Shown one piece after another: positions 7,558 to 15,699 of a stretch of DNA of 64,000 nt. How positions within the stretch are numbered: position 1 is the first letter of the stretch; every line of letters starts with the position of its first letter. The stretch comes from Devosia neptuniae (GTDB taxonomy: Bacteria; Pseudomonadota; Alphaproteobacteria; Rhizobiales; Devosiaceae), in contig NZ_CP104965.1 of assembly GCF_025452235.1 (NCBI RefSeq), forward strand, positions 682,001 through 746,000, read 5' to 3'. The translations under genes were made by a program, and so were the position numbers. The notes beneath the pieces were generated by a model that worked only from the letters and a program-made list of their open reading frames with translations, did no database searches and had not been told where the DNA came from.

Positions 7558-9027
7558 CTACCCCACAATCTCCCGCACCGTCTCCGCCGCGCCCACATCG
7601 AACAAACTATCGAGGTGTTCCACCACATCGGCGCCGAACACCTCATTGTCGGCCAGATCGTCGCCGAACACTTCGGTCAGCCCGACCAGCCCCTCATACA
7701 GTTCCTCCGGATCGCCGCCCGCGCCGGCAGAAATCGCCATCATCCGCATGGCGAGCGGGTCGCGCACGTCGATATTTTCGCCCTTTTCGTCAATGCCCAT
7801 GACATAGCGCATCCAGGCCGCCACCCCGAGCGATAGCCGCTCGATGCTCTGCCCCGTGGCCAGCCGGTCGCGGATGGTGCCGAGCAGGCGCTGCGGCAAT
7901 TTCTGGCTGCCATCCATGGCGATCTGCCAGGTGCGGTGCTTGAGCGCCGGATTGGCAAACCGCTCCAGCAATTGGTCGCGATAGGCGCCCAGATCCGTGC
8001 CGGGCATATCGAGCGTGGGCATGACTTCCTCAGTCATCAGCCCATGGATCAGCGCCACAAAAGCCGGATCGCCCATGGCGTCGGAGACATATTCGTGCCC
8101 CGCCAGATAACCGAGATACGCCATGGTCGAGTGGCTGCCATTGAGCATGCGCAGCTTCATGCGCTCGAAGGGCTCGACATCCTCCACCAGTTGCGCGCCG
8201 GCGCGCTCGAAGGCCGGGCGCCCATCGGGGAAATTGTCCTCGATCACCCATTGAGTGAACGGCTCGGTCATGATCGGCCAGGCATCCTCCGTCCCGATCA
8301 ATTCGGCCACCGTGGCGCGGTCAGCATCGGTGGTCGAGGGCACGATGCGGTCGACCATGGTGCCGGGGAAAGCCACCTTGTCGGCAACCCATGCGCCCAG
8401 CGCCGCATCGCGCAGGCTCGCCAGCTTGCTGACAATGCGCTTCACCGTCGCCCCGTTGGAAGGCAGATTATCGCAGCTCATAACCGCAAAGGGGGTGATC
8501 CCGGCCGCATGCCGCCGCGCCAGGGCTTCCACCAGCATGCCGGGGGCCGATTTCGGCGCCGTGGGATTGGCCAGGTCATAGACGATATCGGGATGGCGCT
8601 GGTCGAGCTCGCCCGTTGCCGGATCGTGGCAATAGCCCTTTTCGGTCACGGTCAGCGAGACGATGCGGATTTGCGGGCTGGCCATCAGCGCCAGCAGCTC
8701 CTCGCGCTCAGTATTGGCGTCGAGCACTTTCAGGATCGAACCGATAACCCGCGGATGGGTACCGGCAGCGTCGCGCACGGCAATGGTATAAAGCCCGTCC
8801 TGCGGCTGCAGCGCGTCCTTGGTATCGGGGCGGCGCAGGCTGGCGCCGACAATGGCCCAGTCGGGCTGGTCCTTGAGCAGGTCGTCGACATAGACCGCCA
8901 TATGCGCGCGATGGAAAGCGCCGATGCCCAGATGGACAATGCCGGGGGTGATCGCAGCGCGATCATAATCGGGAACGGCAACGCCCTGCTTGATGGCGGC
9001 GAGGCTGGTGGCGCTAAGGCGCGTCAT
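7558..9027 (-). CDS. Mannitol dehydrogenase-family oxidoreductase, probably fructuronate reductase
   Basis: A 489-residue polyol/hexuronate dehydrogenase of the long-chain mannitol dehydrogenase family. The N-terminal Rossmann domain begins with VHLGIGAFHRAHMAVY, and the catalytic helix region contains RMLNGSHSTMAYLGYLAG. Members interconvert fructose/mannitol (MtlK) or fructuronate/mannonate (UxuB). A 2-keto-3-deoxygluconate kinase gene lies divergently next door, which favours the uronate pathway (mannonate oxidoreductase), but the two cannot be separated by motif alone. ATG 9027 follows a GGAGAC ribosome site. A perfect dyad and a TATAGT-like -10 box lie just upstream. Confidence 0.8.
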   Translation of the reverse strand: MTRLSATSLAAIKQGVAVPDYDRAAITPGIVHLGIGAFHRAHMAVYVDDLLKDQPDWAIVGASLRRPDTKDALQPQDGLYTIAVRDAAGTHPRVIGSILKVLDANTEREELLALMASPQIRIVSLTVTEKGYCHDPATGELDQRHPDIVYDLANPTAPKSAPGMLVEALARRHAAGITPFAVMSCDNLPSNGATVKRIVSKLASLRDAALGAWVADKVAFPGTMVDRIVPSTTDADRATVAELIGTEDAWPIMTEPFTQWVIEDNFPDGRPAFERAGAQLVEDVEPFERMKLRMLNGSHSTMAYLGYLAGHEYVSDAMGDPAFVALIHGLMTEEVMPTLDMPGTDLGAYRDQLLERFANPALKHRTWQIAMDGSQKLPQRLLGTIRDRLATGQSIERLSLGVAAWMRYVMGIDEKGENIDVRDPLAMRMMAISAGAGGDPEELYEGLVGLTEVFGDDLADNEVFGADVVEHLDSLFDVGAAETVREIVG

Positions 9028-9054
9028 GAAAGTCTCCGGCTCTAAATCGGCGTC

Positions 9055-9084
9055 ACTATAGAGGCCTTCCATCTTGTATGGAAG
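9055..9084 (-). promoter_or_regulatory. Candidate promoter and operator of the uronate gene pair
   Basis: CTTCCAT-cttgt-ATGGAAG (9066-9084) is a perfect 7-bp inverted repeat with a 5-base spacer. On the leftward strand a TATAGT -10-like box occupies 9055-9060, so the dyad would cover the spacer and -35 region of the dehydrogenase promoter. This is the geometry expected of a repressor site, for instance for a GntR- or LacI-type uronate regulator, none of which is encoded nearby. The -35 box itself is weak. Confidence 0.45.
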
Positions 9085-9118
9085 ATCATTGACGAGCTAA
9101 TACCCGTCCTACACACGA

Positions 9119-9188
9119 TGTCATCCCCGCGAAAGCGGGGACCTCCGTTCCCTCACAAACAGAGGTTCCCGCTTGCGCGGGAATGACA
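9119..9188. repeat. Inverted palindromic repeat pair (family B)
   Basis: Hairpins CCCCGCGAAAGCGGGG (9125-9140) and TTCCCGCTTGCGCGGGAA (9166-9183) are enclosed by TGTCAT and ATGACA, so the whole segment is one large imperfect inverted repeat. It lies in the divergent space between the fructuronate reductase-like gene and kdgK, upstream of both. The design (TGTCAT plus a GC hairpin) recurs in the nested element at 26215-26362. Confidence 0.75.
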
Positions 9189-9227
9189 CCGTGGGTAAGC
9201 CACTTGCAACAGGGTAGGAGAGGCGGT

Positions 9228-10139
9228 TTGGCACAGCAGCGTTTCGTCAGCATCGGGGAATGCATGATCGAGATGAGCGGGGGCGAGGATCGCCAATACC
9301 GCTTGGGCTATGCGGGCGATACGCTCAATACCGCCTGGTATATGCGGGCGCTGCTGGGCCAGGATTGGTCGGTCGATTATTTCACCGGCTTGGGCGAAGA
9401 CCGCTATTCCGACGATATCCGCACTTTCCTGCAAGCCCATGATATCGGCACCAGCCATATCCGCACCGTCGCTGGGCGTCGCCCCGGCCTCTACATGATC
9501 CACCAGGACAAGGGCGACCGGCACTTCACCTATTGGCGCGATACCTCGGCGGCAAAGCTTCTGGCCGACGACAAGGAAGCGCTGCACACAGCGCTGAACG
9601 GCGCCAGCATGGTCTATTTCTCGGGCATCACCCTGGCCATCCTCGCGCCCCGCGCCCGCGGCCGGCTGCTGGGCGCCATCGTCAGGGCGCGCGACGCGGG
9701 CGCAAAGATCGTCTTCGACACCAATCTGCGCCCGGCCCTGTGGACCAGCCCACGCGTCATGGCCTCGGTGCTGACGGCCGCCGCAACGCTCTGCGATATC
9801 GTGCTGCCCACCCACACCGATGAAGCTCCGCTGTTCGGCGACAAATCGGTGGAGGAAACCGCCGACCGCTATCTCGAACTGGGCGTCGAGGAAGTCGTGG
9901 TCAAGGACGGCGCCGGCGAGGCGCTGATCGCTACCGCCAGCGAACGCGTCAAGGTCGCGCCCAAGCCGGGCGCCAAGGTGGTGGATGCAACCGGCGCCGG
10001 CGACAGCTTTAACGGCGCCTATCTCAGCGCGCGATTTGCAGGCAAGTCACTGCAGGAAGCCGCCGAAGCCGCGCATCGCGTGGCCGGCGTGGTCATCGGG
10101 CAAAAGGGCGCTTTGGTCGATCCGAAGCTGGTGCGGTAG
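9228..10139 (+). CDS. kdgK: 2-keto-3-deoxygluconate kinase (PfkB family)
   Basis: A 303-residue PfkB/ribokinase-fold sugar kinase that phosphorylates 2-keto-3-deoxygluconate to KDPG, the entry to the Entner-Doudoroff pathway. The N-terminus FVSIGECMIEMSG and the C-terminal PfkB signature DATGAGDSFNGAYL, whose Asp is the catalytic base, are both present. A TTG at 9228 is preferred as start because AGGAG lies seven bases upstream. The divergent neighbour is a fructuronate reductase-like gene, and the two steps fit uronate breakdown. The gene ends three bases from the convergent DUF924 gene. Confidence 0.85.
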   Translation: MAQQRFVSIGECMIEMSGGEDRQYRLGYAGDTLNTAWYMRALLGQDWSVDYFTGLGEDRYSDDIRTFLQAHDIGTSHIRTVAGRRPGLYMIHQDKGDRHFTYWRDTSAAKLLADDKEALHTALNGASMVYFSGITLAILAPRARGRLLGAIVRARDAGAKIVFDTNLRPALWTSPRVMASVLTAAATLCDIVLPTHTDEAPLFGDKSVEETADRYLELGVEEVVVKDGAGEALIATASERVKVAPKPGAKVVDATGAGDSFNGAYLSARFAGKSLQEAAEAAHRVAGVVIGQKGALVDPKLVR

Positions 10140-10142
10140 AGC

Positions 10143-10688
10143 TCAAAACGCCCGGCCCCCCTGCTCCTGCATATAGGCCAGCTCCGCCGCCGAACTCTGC
10201 CGCCCCAGTGCCGCATTGCGGAACGGAAACCGGCCGAAGCGGGCGATGCAGTCGCGGTGACCGCTCATGAAAGCGAGTTGCTCGGCATCGCCCAGCGCCG
10301 TGAACAAGCGCACGCCCTCCTCCTGAATGACCAGCGATTCGGCATGCATGAAGGGCATGTAGAAGAAGGCTCGCCACGCCGGTTGCACCGCCTGATCGGC
10401 TCCGGCGGCGATGGCCTCCTGCGCCAGCACCAGGGCCATCTTGTCCTGCGCGAAAGCTTCGGCCGAACCGCGATGCAATTGCCGCGAGAACTGGTCGAGC
10501 ACGATGATTTCGGCCAGCCGCCCTTCCGATGTCCGCCGCCAGGTCCAGGCTTCGCCCCGCGCCACTTCGGCATGGCTTTGCGCAAACGCCTGCGCCAAAA
10601 CCGCGTCGAATTCGGGCTTGCCGCCGAACCAATCGTCCTTGCCATGGTCGATGAACCAGAAGCGGATGACATCGTGACTGCTGCGCAT
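10143..10688 (-). CDS. DUF924 family protein
   Basis: A 181-residue all-helical cytoplasmic protein. The start VIRFWFIDHGKDDWFG and the central segments IIVLDQFSRQLHRGSAEAF and FFYMPFMHAE are hallmarks of the DUF924 (YPO1639-like) family, whose function is unknown; a distant resemblance to TPR proteins has been noted for the family. ATG 10688 has GGAGCAGG upstream. It lies 11 bp downstream of the zinc dehydrogenase gene on the same strand, so the two are probably co-transcribed. Confidence 0.85.
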   Translation of the reverse strand: MRSSHDVIRFWFIDHGKDDWFGGKPEFDAVLAQAFAQSHAEVARGEAWTWRRTSEGRLAEIIVLDQFSRQLHRGSAEAFAQDKMALVLAQEAIAAGADQAVQPAWRAFFYMPFMHAESLVIQEEGVRLFTALGDAEQLAFMSGHRDCIARFGRFPFRNAALGRQSSAAELAYMQEQGGRAF

Positions 10689-10699
10689 GACCTGCTCCC

Positions 10700-11701
10700 C
10701 TAAACCGTGATGATCGCCTTGATCAGCCCCTCGCGTTCATGCGCCCATTTGGGCAGATTTTTGGGCACATCGTCCAGACTCGTGGCATGCGTGGCCAACC
10801 GGTCGGTGGGCACCTCGCCTCGCCGGATCGCCGCCATGACATGCTCGAAATCCTCGCGCGTGGCATTGCGCGAGGCGCGGATGGTGAGTTCGCGCCGGTG
10901 GATTTCGGGGTCTTCCCAGCTGAGGGTCCCCTTAACCACGCCAACCAGCGTCAGCGCGCCCCCATTGCGGCAATAGTGGATCGCCTGGTTCATGGCCGGA
11001 ATGGCGCCGGTAGCGTCAAACACGGCGTCAAAGCCGCTGCCCATCTTGGCCTTGAACGCCTCGCCCTCGCGATCCGCCAGCGAAGCCGCACCAAAGCCAA
11101 AGCCGCGTGCCGCCGCAAGCTTATCGGCGGCGGCATCGAGAATGGTGACATCGGCGCCGGCAATGCGCGCGAAAAACGCCGCGCCCAGCCCGATCGGCCC
11201 GCCGCCCACCACCAGCACACGCCAGCCCGGCTTGAGTTCGGTGCGCCGCACCGCATGGGCGCCAATGGCCAGAAATTCCACCATGGCCGCATCGCGCAGC
11301 GACAGATCGCCCGCCGGATACAGGTTGGCCTCGGGTATGACGATTTCTTCGGTCATGCCGCCATCGCCGTGTACGCCGAGCACGCTCAGCGTTTCGCAGC
11401 AATTGGTCTTGCCTTCGCGGCAGGCCGGGCAATGGCCGCAGGGCAGATAGGGGTTGACGACCACCGGATCGCCGTCGCGCAGGCTTGCCGCGCCATTGGC
11501 ATCGAGCACCACCCCGCTCAGTTCATGCCCCATGATGCGGGGATATTGCAGGAACGGATGCTTGCCTTCGTAGATGTGATAATCGGTACCGCAAATGCCG
11601 ATATGGCGGATGCCGACCCGCACCCAGCCGGGCTTGAGCGCGGGCCGTTCGATCTCGATCAATGCCAGTTCGCCCGGCGCGGCGCAGGAAATGGCTCGCA
11701 T
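10700..11701 (-). CDS. Zinc-dependent medium-chain alcohol dehydrogenase
   Basis: A 333-residue medium-chain dehydrogenase. The catalytic zinc site has GICGTDYHIYEGKHP and GHELSG; the structural zinc site is four cysteines in CGHCPACREGKTNCC; the NAD-binding site is VVGGGPIGLGAAF. Such enzymes oxidise secondary hydroxyls of sugar acids and polyols (idonate, galactonate, sorbitol, threonine). Near uxuB- and kdgK-like genes, a sugar-acid substrate is plausible but not proven. ATG 11701 is preferred over a GTG five codons upstream because GGAGAA precedes it. It forms a leftward gene row with the VOC protein (44 bp upstream) and DUF924. Confidence 0.85.
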   Translation of the reverse strand: MRAISCAAPGELALIEIERPALKPGWVRVGIRHIGICGTDYHIYEGKHPFLQYPRIMGHELSGVVLDANGAASLRDGDPVVVNPYLPCGHCPACREGKTNCCETLSVLGVHGDGGMTEEIVIPEANLYPAGDLSLRDAAMVEFLAIGAHAVRRTELKPGWRVLVVGGGPIGLGAAFFARIAGADVTILDAAADKLAAARGFGFGAASLADREGEAFKAKMGSGFDAVFDATGAIPAMNQAIHYCRNGGALTLVGVVKGTLSWEDPEIHRRELTIRASRNATREDFEHVMAAIRRGEVPTDRLATHATSLDDVPKNLPKWAHEREGLIKAIITV

Positions 11702-11745
11702 GTCTGGTTCTCCCACCTCATTGGCGGGAGAACTAACATGTTAGC

Positions 11746-12666
11746 CTAGGCTTCGACCACAATTTTCAGCCGATTGCCGAACGGATCCTGCGTTTCCACA
11801 CCGCCATCCACCTCGGCAATCGGCGCATTGGCCGCAGCCAGCCGGCTCTTGACGCCATCCAGCGTCGCCGCATCCGGCACGACGATGGTGAACCAGCGCA
11901 GTCCGGCCGAGCCGGCTTGCGGCAGGCCGGCATTGGGACCGGACCAGATGTTGAAGGCAATGGTGTGGGGCATGTAATCGAGCCCGACATCACCCATGCC
12001 GAAGGACTGGATCAACAGGAAGCCGGCAAAGCCGATGACGTCGCGATAGAAATCCATCGCCATATGCAGGTCGTTGACATGGACATGCACATGCCCAATC
12101 CGCGTGCCGGCCGGCATGCGCAGCGCGAGCACGGGGTTCTCGCCCAGTTCCGCCAGCAGACCATCGAGATCAATGGGGTCGCGGCCCGAATGCGGCTTGC
12201 CCTCCTTGGTCACGGCATAATGCCCCTTGTCGGGATCGCTCAACGTGCCGCGCCAGGGCGTCTCGAAGGTGATTTCGATGCCATTGCCATCGAGGTCCCA
12301 CAGGTAAATCGCCTCGGACACCAGATGGTCGGTGGGCGAAATCCGCACATTGCGCTGCAAGGCCCGCACCGCCATCTGCGCCAGATCGACGCGATGCAGC
12401 ACATGAATGGCGACGTGATACAGCCCGATCGTATGGCGCTGGCTGGACCGAACGGCGCCGGTTTCGAGCACGATCAGCGGCTTGCCGCCGGCGCCGAGAG
12501 TGAGCTCATTGCCCTGTTCGGCAATGAGATCGAGCCCCACCACATCCTGCCAGATGGCAAGGGCGCGGGCCCGGTCGGTAACGGCGATATGGACCGGACC
12601 CAGACGAGTGGTCAGCGGCAGGACAGGCTGGGACCGAACATCGGTCTGGATGCTGGCATCGATCAC
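11746..12666 (-). CDS. Two-domain VOC-family protein (catechol 2,3-dioxygenase-like)
   Basis: A 306-residue protein with two vicinal-oxygen-chelate domains, roughly residues 15-130 and 165-305. Likely metal ligands are His in GPVHIAVTD and in HVHVHVNDL, a second His in GLYHVAIHV, and Glu in GNGIEITFE. The arrangement is that of CatE-type extradiol dioxygenases and glyoxalase relatives. The GTG at 12666 is chosen because a perfect AAGGAGG lies five bases before it. It is first in a leftward row with a zinc dehydrogenase and DUF924. No other aromatic-ring degradation gene is present, so the substrate is open. Confidence 0.75.
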   Translation of the reverse strand: MIDASIQTDVRSQPVLPLTTRLGPVHIAVTDRARALAIWQDVVGLDLIAEQGNELTLGAGGKPLIVLETGAVRSSQRHTIGLYHVAIHVLHRVDLAQMAVRALQRNVRISPTDHLVSEAIYLWDLDGNGIEITFETPWRGTLSDPDKGHYAVTKEGKPHSGRDPIDLDGLLAELGENPVLALRMPAGTRIGHVHVHVNDLHMAMDFYRDVIGFAGFLLIQSFGMGDVGLDYMPHTIAFNIWSGPNAGLPQAGSAGLRWFTIVVPDAATLDGVKSRLAAANAPIAEVDGGVETQDPFGNRLKIVVEA

Positions 12667-12776
12667 GATGGCCTCCTTGCATGGATGATTGAGCCTAGAG
12701 ATAGGCGCCCCCAAGCCCGCCGGGCATCCCCAGTTCATCGAACAGTGTGATCGGTCTGGCTACGGATCGACGATAA

Positions 12777-14360
12777 TCAGGGGATTTCGATGTCCTCGGC
12801 CAGCTTGACCAGCTCAAACCGACTGGCGCGGATGTCCATTTCCATGTGCCAGATGCCGGGCACGGGAATGGTCAGTCCCTCGATACGCCAGACGCCGTCC
12901 TGTTCGATGGCCGCGCGCTTGAACGGTTCAATGCCCAAAGCGGGTTCGGACAGCGTCACCGAAACCTCGATTGGCGAGATCGGCAGGCCCTCAAGGTCGC
13001 TCAGCCAGATGTCCAGAGCCACCGGCCCCGCCTGCCCCGGCGTGAGGCTGACCATGGCCATGGTCTTGGCGTCCATCAGGTGAAGCATCAGTGGCTCAGC
13101 GGGAACACTCGCCTCGACCGTGGCGAGCGCCCGCGGCGGCGGCGTGAAACGCCAGCCGGCCACGAGGCCCAGAATGAGGAGGATCAGCAGCGCTTCGAGC
13201 ACGATGGATTGGCGCAGCCGCTGCCGCGCACTGGCGTCGCCAGCCAGAGCCGGCTTGGTCAGCCATTGCCGGTTCCACAGCGCCAGGCCAAACAGCACGG
13301 CAAGCAGACAGAGTTTTGCGCCAAGGATCAGGCCATAGGGCGCCAGCCAGTGCGGGCCGGGCCAACCCATCTGGATCGCCGCCAGCGTCACGCCGGAAAC
13401 CACGATGGGCGCCACGGCAAAGGGCACGAAGCGGGAGAATTGCGCCAGCCCATGGTCCGCCGCAACACTGCGCTCGCGCAGCAACAAAAACAGCGGCAGC
13501 AGCGCGCCGACCCAGAAGATAATGCCCGCAATATGCAGGAACACGGCTGGCCGGGTGAGCCATTGCGGGCTGGCGGCGCCGGCATGGCCGCTCAGCGCCA
13601 GCGCCAGTGCCCCAGTGATCAGCGCAAGCCAGGCAAACACCGCCGATACCTTGCCCCTAGGCATGCACAGCGCAACCAGCGCCAGCAGAAATCCGACGCC
13701 GATGGCGAGAACCGTCGCGCCATAGCTGGTGGCAAAGCCGGTCGCCAAAATGCGCTGATTGGCGGACAGCAGCGGCAGGCCCAGCGCGTCGAGCCCTTGC
13801 AGCCACAGGCTGAGTGCGGCAGCCGGCAGGCCGACAATAACCAGGCCAATGGCGGTCCTTTGCGCCCCCGGCGGCAGGCCCGCAACCGAACCGAACACCG
13901 CCCCGCCAATGCCGGCGAACAGAGCGATGAACAGCACCGCCTTGCTGGCCCACAGGATCACAGCGACAGCGGGATCACTCACCTCTGCCGCAGCAGCCCC
14001 GGTGATCGTGCCAATGGAAAACACCAGCGAGCCACCAATCGGGTGGCCATCGGTGGACACGACCCGCCAGCTCAGAACATGGGTGCCCTGGGGCAGTTCA
14101 GCCGGCAGCGTCACCGCCACAATTTCCCCGCCGGTCGTGTCGGCAAGCAGGTCGGTTTTGCCGCCAGCGCTGTCGATCAGGCTGATGGCGAGCGGGCTGA
14201 CCGGCTCGTTGAACTGCAGCTGCACCGCCTGCGGGGCGCTATCCAGCACGGCGTTTTCGACAGGATCGGTCGATAGCAATTGCGCATGCGCCCAGGCCTG
14301 CATTGGCGCAAGCAGGGCCAGCAGCAGGCCGAAAACAAGGATGATCCGTGAATGGCGCAT
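12777..14360 (-). CDS. Copper resistance/uptake CopC-CopD fusion protein
   Basis: A 527-residue membrane protein. A signal peptide ends at AWA, leaving HAQLLSTDPVENA, the CopC domain whose N-terminal His is part of its copper-binding histidine brace; DGHPIGGSLVFSIG supplies the matching Asp-His pair. From about residue 130 a CopD/PcoD membrane domain with about eight segments follows, and the last ~110 residues form a periplasmic YtkA-like tail. CopC-CopD fusions pass copper from the periplasm across the inner membrane. ATG 14360 has GGAG before it. The neighbours YcnI and DUF2946 also handle copper, so the three form one functional group. Confidence 0.88.
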   Translation of the reverse strand: MRHSRIILVFGLLLALLAPMQAWAHAQLLSTDPVENAVLDSAPQAVQLQFNEPVSPLAISLIDSAGGKTDLLADTTGGEIVAVTLPAELPQGTHVLSWRVVSTDGHPIGGSLVFSIGTITGAAAAEVSDPAVAVILWASKAVLFIALFAGIGGAVFGSVAGLPPGAQRTAIGLVIVGLPAAALSLWLQGLDALGLPLLSANQRILATGFATSYGATVLAIGVGFLLALVALCMPRGKVSAVFAWLALITGALALALSGHAGAASPQWLTRPAVFLHIAGIIFWVGALLPLFLLLRERSVAADHGLAQFSRFVPFAVAPIVVSGVTLAAIQMGWPGPHWLAPYGLILGAKLCLLAVLFGLALWNRQWLTKPALAGDASARQRLRQSIVLEALLILLILGLVAGWRFTPPPRALATVEASVPAEPLMLHLMDAKTMAMVSLTPGQAGPVALDIWLSDLEGLPISPIEVSVTLSEPALGIEPFKRAAIEQDGVWRIEGLTIPVPGIWHMEMDIRASRFELVKLAEDIEIP

Positions 14361-14400
14361 GGCGCACTCCATGGCTGAACTCTGAGAGCCCCGATCAGTC

Positions 14401-14511
14401 CCCTCCCCCTTGAGGGGAGGGCTAGGGTGGGGGTTCTGCGGCCTTCACAAACTCTTTGCCTATGGAGGTTTCAGAACCCCCACCCTCAATCCCTCCCCTC
14501 AAGGGGGAGGG
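14401..14511. repeat. Intergenic inverted repeat (family D)
   Basis: Arms 14401-14438 and 14472-14511 are near-perfect reverse complements, each containing a CCCTCCCC-nTTGA-GGGGAGGG type palindrome followed by a run ending in GGGTGGGGGTTCTG. It sits in the ~200-bp gap between the ycnI-like gene and the CopC-CopD gene. The same family occurs at 21009-21119. Confidence 0.8.
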
Positions 14512-14563
14512 AAGCGGAGCGTGGCTTGCCTAGCTCACCGTAAGACCTGAATGTCGAAAGATC

Positions 14564-15088
14564 TTAATGCCCCACCGCATCCGCCGGCAGCAGTTCCAAA
14601 CTCGGTGCGGGCATTTCGGCATCCTCAGCGCCGGTCACATCGATCCAGGCTTCCTCGCCGCTGGCGCATTCCTGCACCACGGGGAAGTAGAACTGGCCCG
14701 GCTCCAGCGTGCTGGCAAAAGTGCCACGGAACAAGAATTCGTCGTAGAATTCGTTGGGCAGGCTGCCGCCCGACCAGACGATTTCCTTGACGCCTTCGGT
14801 GACGGTCGTGCCATGATTATCATAGCTGCCGGCATAGGGGCCGGTGATGGTTTCCAGCGTCCAGCCGGCATGCGGCATGGGCTTCACATTGTAAAAACCC
14901 TCGGGGATCTGGATGCGCAGCGTGGTGGTCGCCTCGGTGCCGCAGCCATGCGGCACGCGGACTACGGCCTTATAGGTGGAGCCCAGCTTGGCCTCTTTCA
15001 CTTCGAGCGTGACATGGGCAAAGGCGGGCACGGACAGGGCCGCAAGGGTTGCGACGGCGACGGCCGCGCGAGCAAAAATACGGATCAT
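14564..15088 (-). CDS. YcnI/DUF1775-family copper-binding protein
   Basis: A 174-residue secreted protein. A signal peptide ends at VPAFA and the mature chain begins HVTLEVKEAKLG. The exposed N-terminal His is the copper-binding residue in YcnI proteins. VRVPHGCGTEATTTLRIQIP and the conserved KPMPHAGW segment confirm the DUF1775 family. YcnI proteins are periplasmic or surface copper chaperones usually encoded beside CopC/CopD-type importers, as here. Unlike many family members, no membrane anchor is seen at the C-terminus. ATG 15088 is the natural start before the signal peptide; upstream purines are weak. Confidence 0.88.
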   Translation of the reverse strand: MIRIFARAAVAVATLAALSVPAFAHVTLEVKEAKLGSTYKAVVRVPHGCGTEATTTLRIQIPEGFYNVKPMPHAGWTLETITGPYAGSYDNHGTTVTEGVKEIVWSGGSLPNEFYDEFLFRGTFASTLEPGQFYFPVVQECASGEEAWIDVTGAEDAEMPAPSLELLPADAVGH

Positions 15089-15142
15089 GATGATTTCCAG
15101 CAAAATAAAATGGTCTGATTGGCAGCAAAGCTGCCGCTTGGG

Positions 15143-15529
15143 TCAGGCCAAAGCTGGCGGCGCGCGCGCTTGCCCGATATGGGCGGGCAGAGCGAAGGCA
15201 TCGGGCGCGGGTCGTGGCACATAGGCGACGACTTCGCCAATGCGGATGATCCCGACATGCAGCACTGCCGGCTCCACCGCCGCCAGTTCGTTCTTGGCAA
15301 TGCCGGAGGCGGCGCATTTGACCGCGACCGTGGTCTTGTTGCCGTCGGCATCCTGGGCCAAGGGCGCGCAGATCGACCAGCCGCTATCGGTTGCAAAGCC
15401 GATGCTGGCCAGATCGCGCTGCAGGCCGGCGGCCTGATGCAGCGGCGCCAGGAGCGTCAGCACATAGATGGCCAGCACCGCAAAAGCGGCGCCCATCTCA
15501 CGTGCTATGGTCCTGTTGCGAAACGGCAT
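15143..15529 (-). CDS. DUF2946-like small membrane-anchored protein of the copper group
   Basis: A 128-residue protein with an N-terminal hydrophobic segment (MGAAFAVLAIYVLTLLAPLH) and two cysteines in the exported part (SICAPL and VKCAAS). Proteins of this size with a Cys-containing periplasmic tail are assigned to DUF2946 and are often encoded next to copper transport genes. It precedes ycnI by 54 bp on the same strand, consistent with an operon. ATG 15529 has GGGGGAAGG upstream. The family call rests on overall layout and context and is less certain than for its neighbours. Confidence 0.6.
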   Translation of the reverse strand: MPFRNRTIAREMGAAFAVLAIYVLTLLAPLHQAAGLQRDLASIGFATDSGWSICAPLAQDADGNKTTVAVKCAASGIAKNELAAVEPAVLHVGIIRIGEVVAYVPRPAPDAFALPAHIGQARAPPALA

Positions 15530-15699
15530 GCAAACCTTCCCCCGTGGTAAGGCTGTAGCGCGGGGCTCGCTCTGCCACAAGGCTGCAGATGTCGCAGGTG
15601 GCCTCGCGACGTCAGCTGAGGATATCACGGGCCATTGGGTGTCATCCCCCGAGCAAGCCCGATATGGTCGCGCCTCGATTTGGAGCATCCGACACACTT

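Noticed and set aside
12846..14276. Rightward open frame (about 476 codons) opposite CopC-CopD
   Set aside because: Arg/Gln-rich antisense of hydrophobic membrane helices; no ribosome site or domain.
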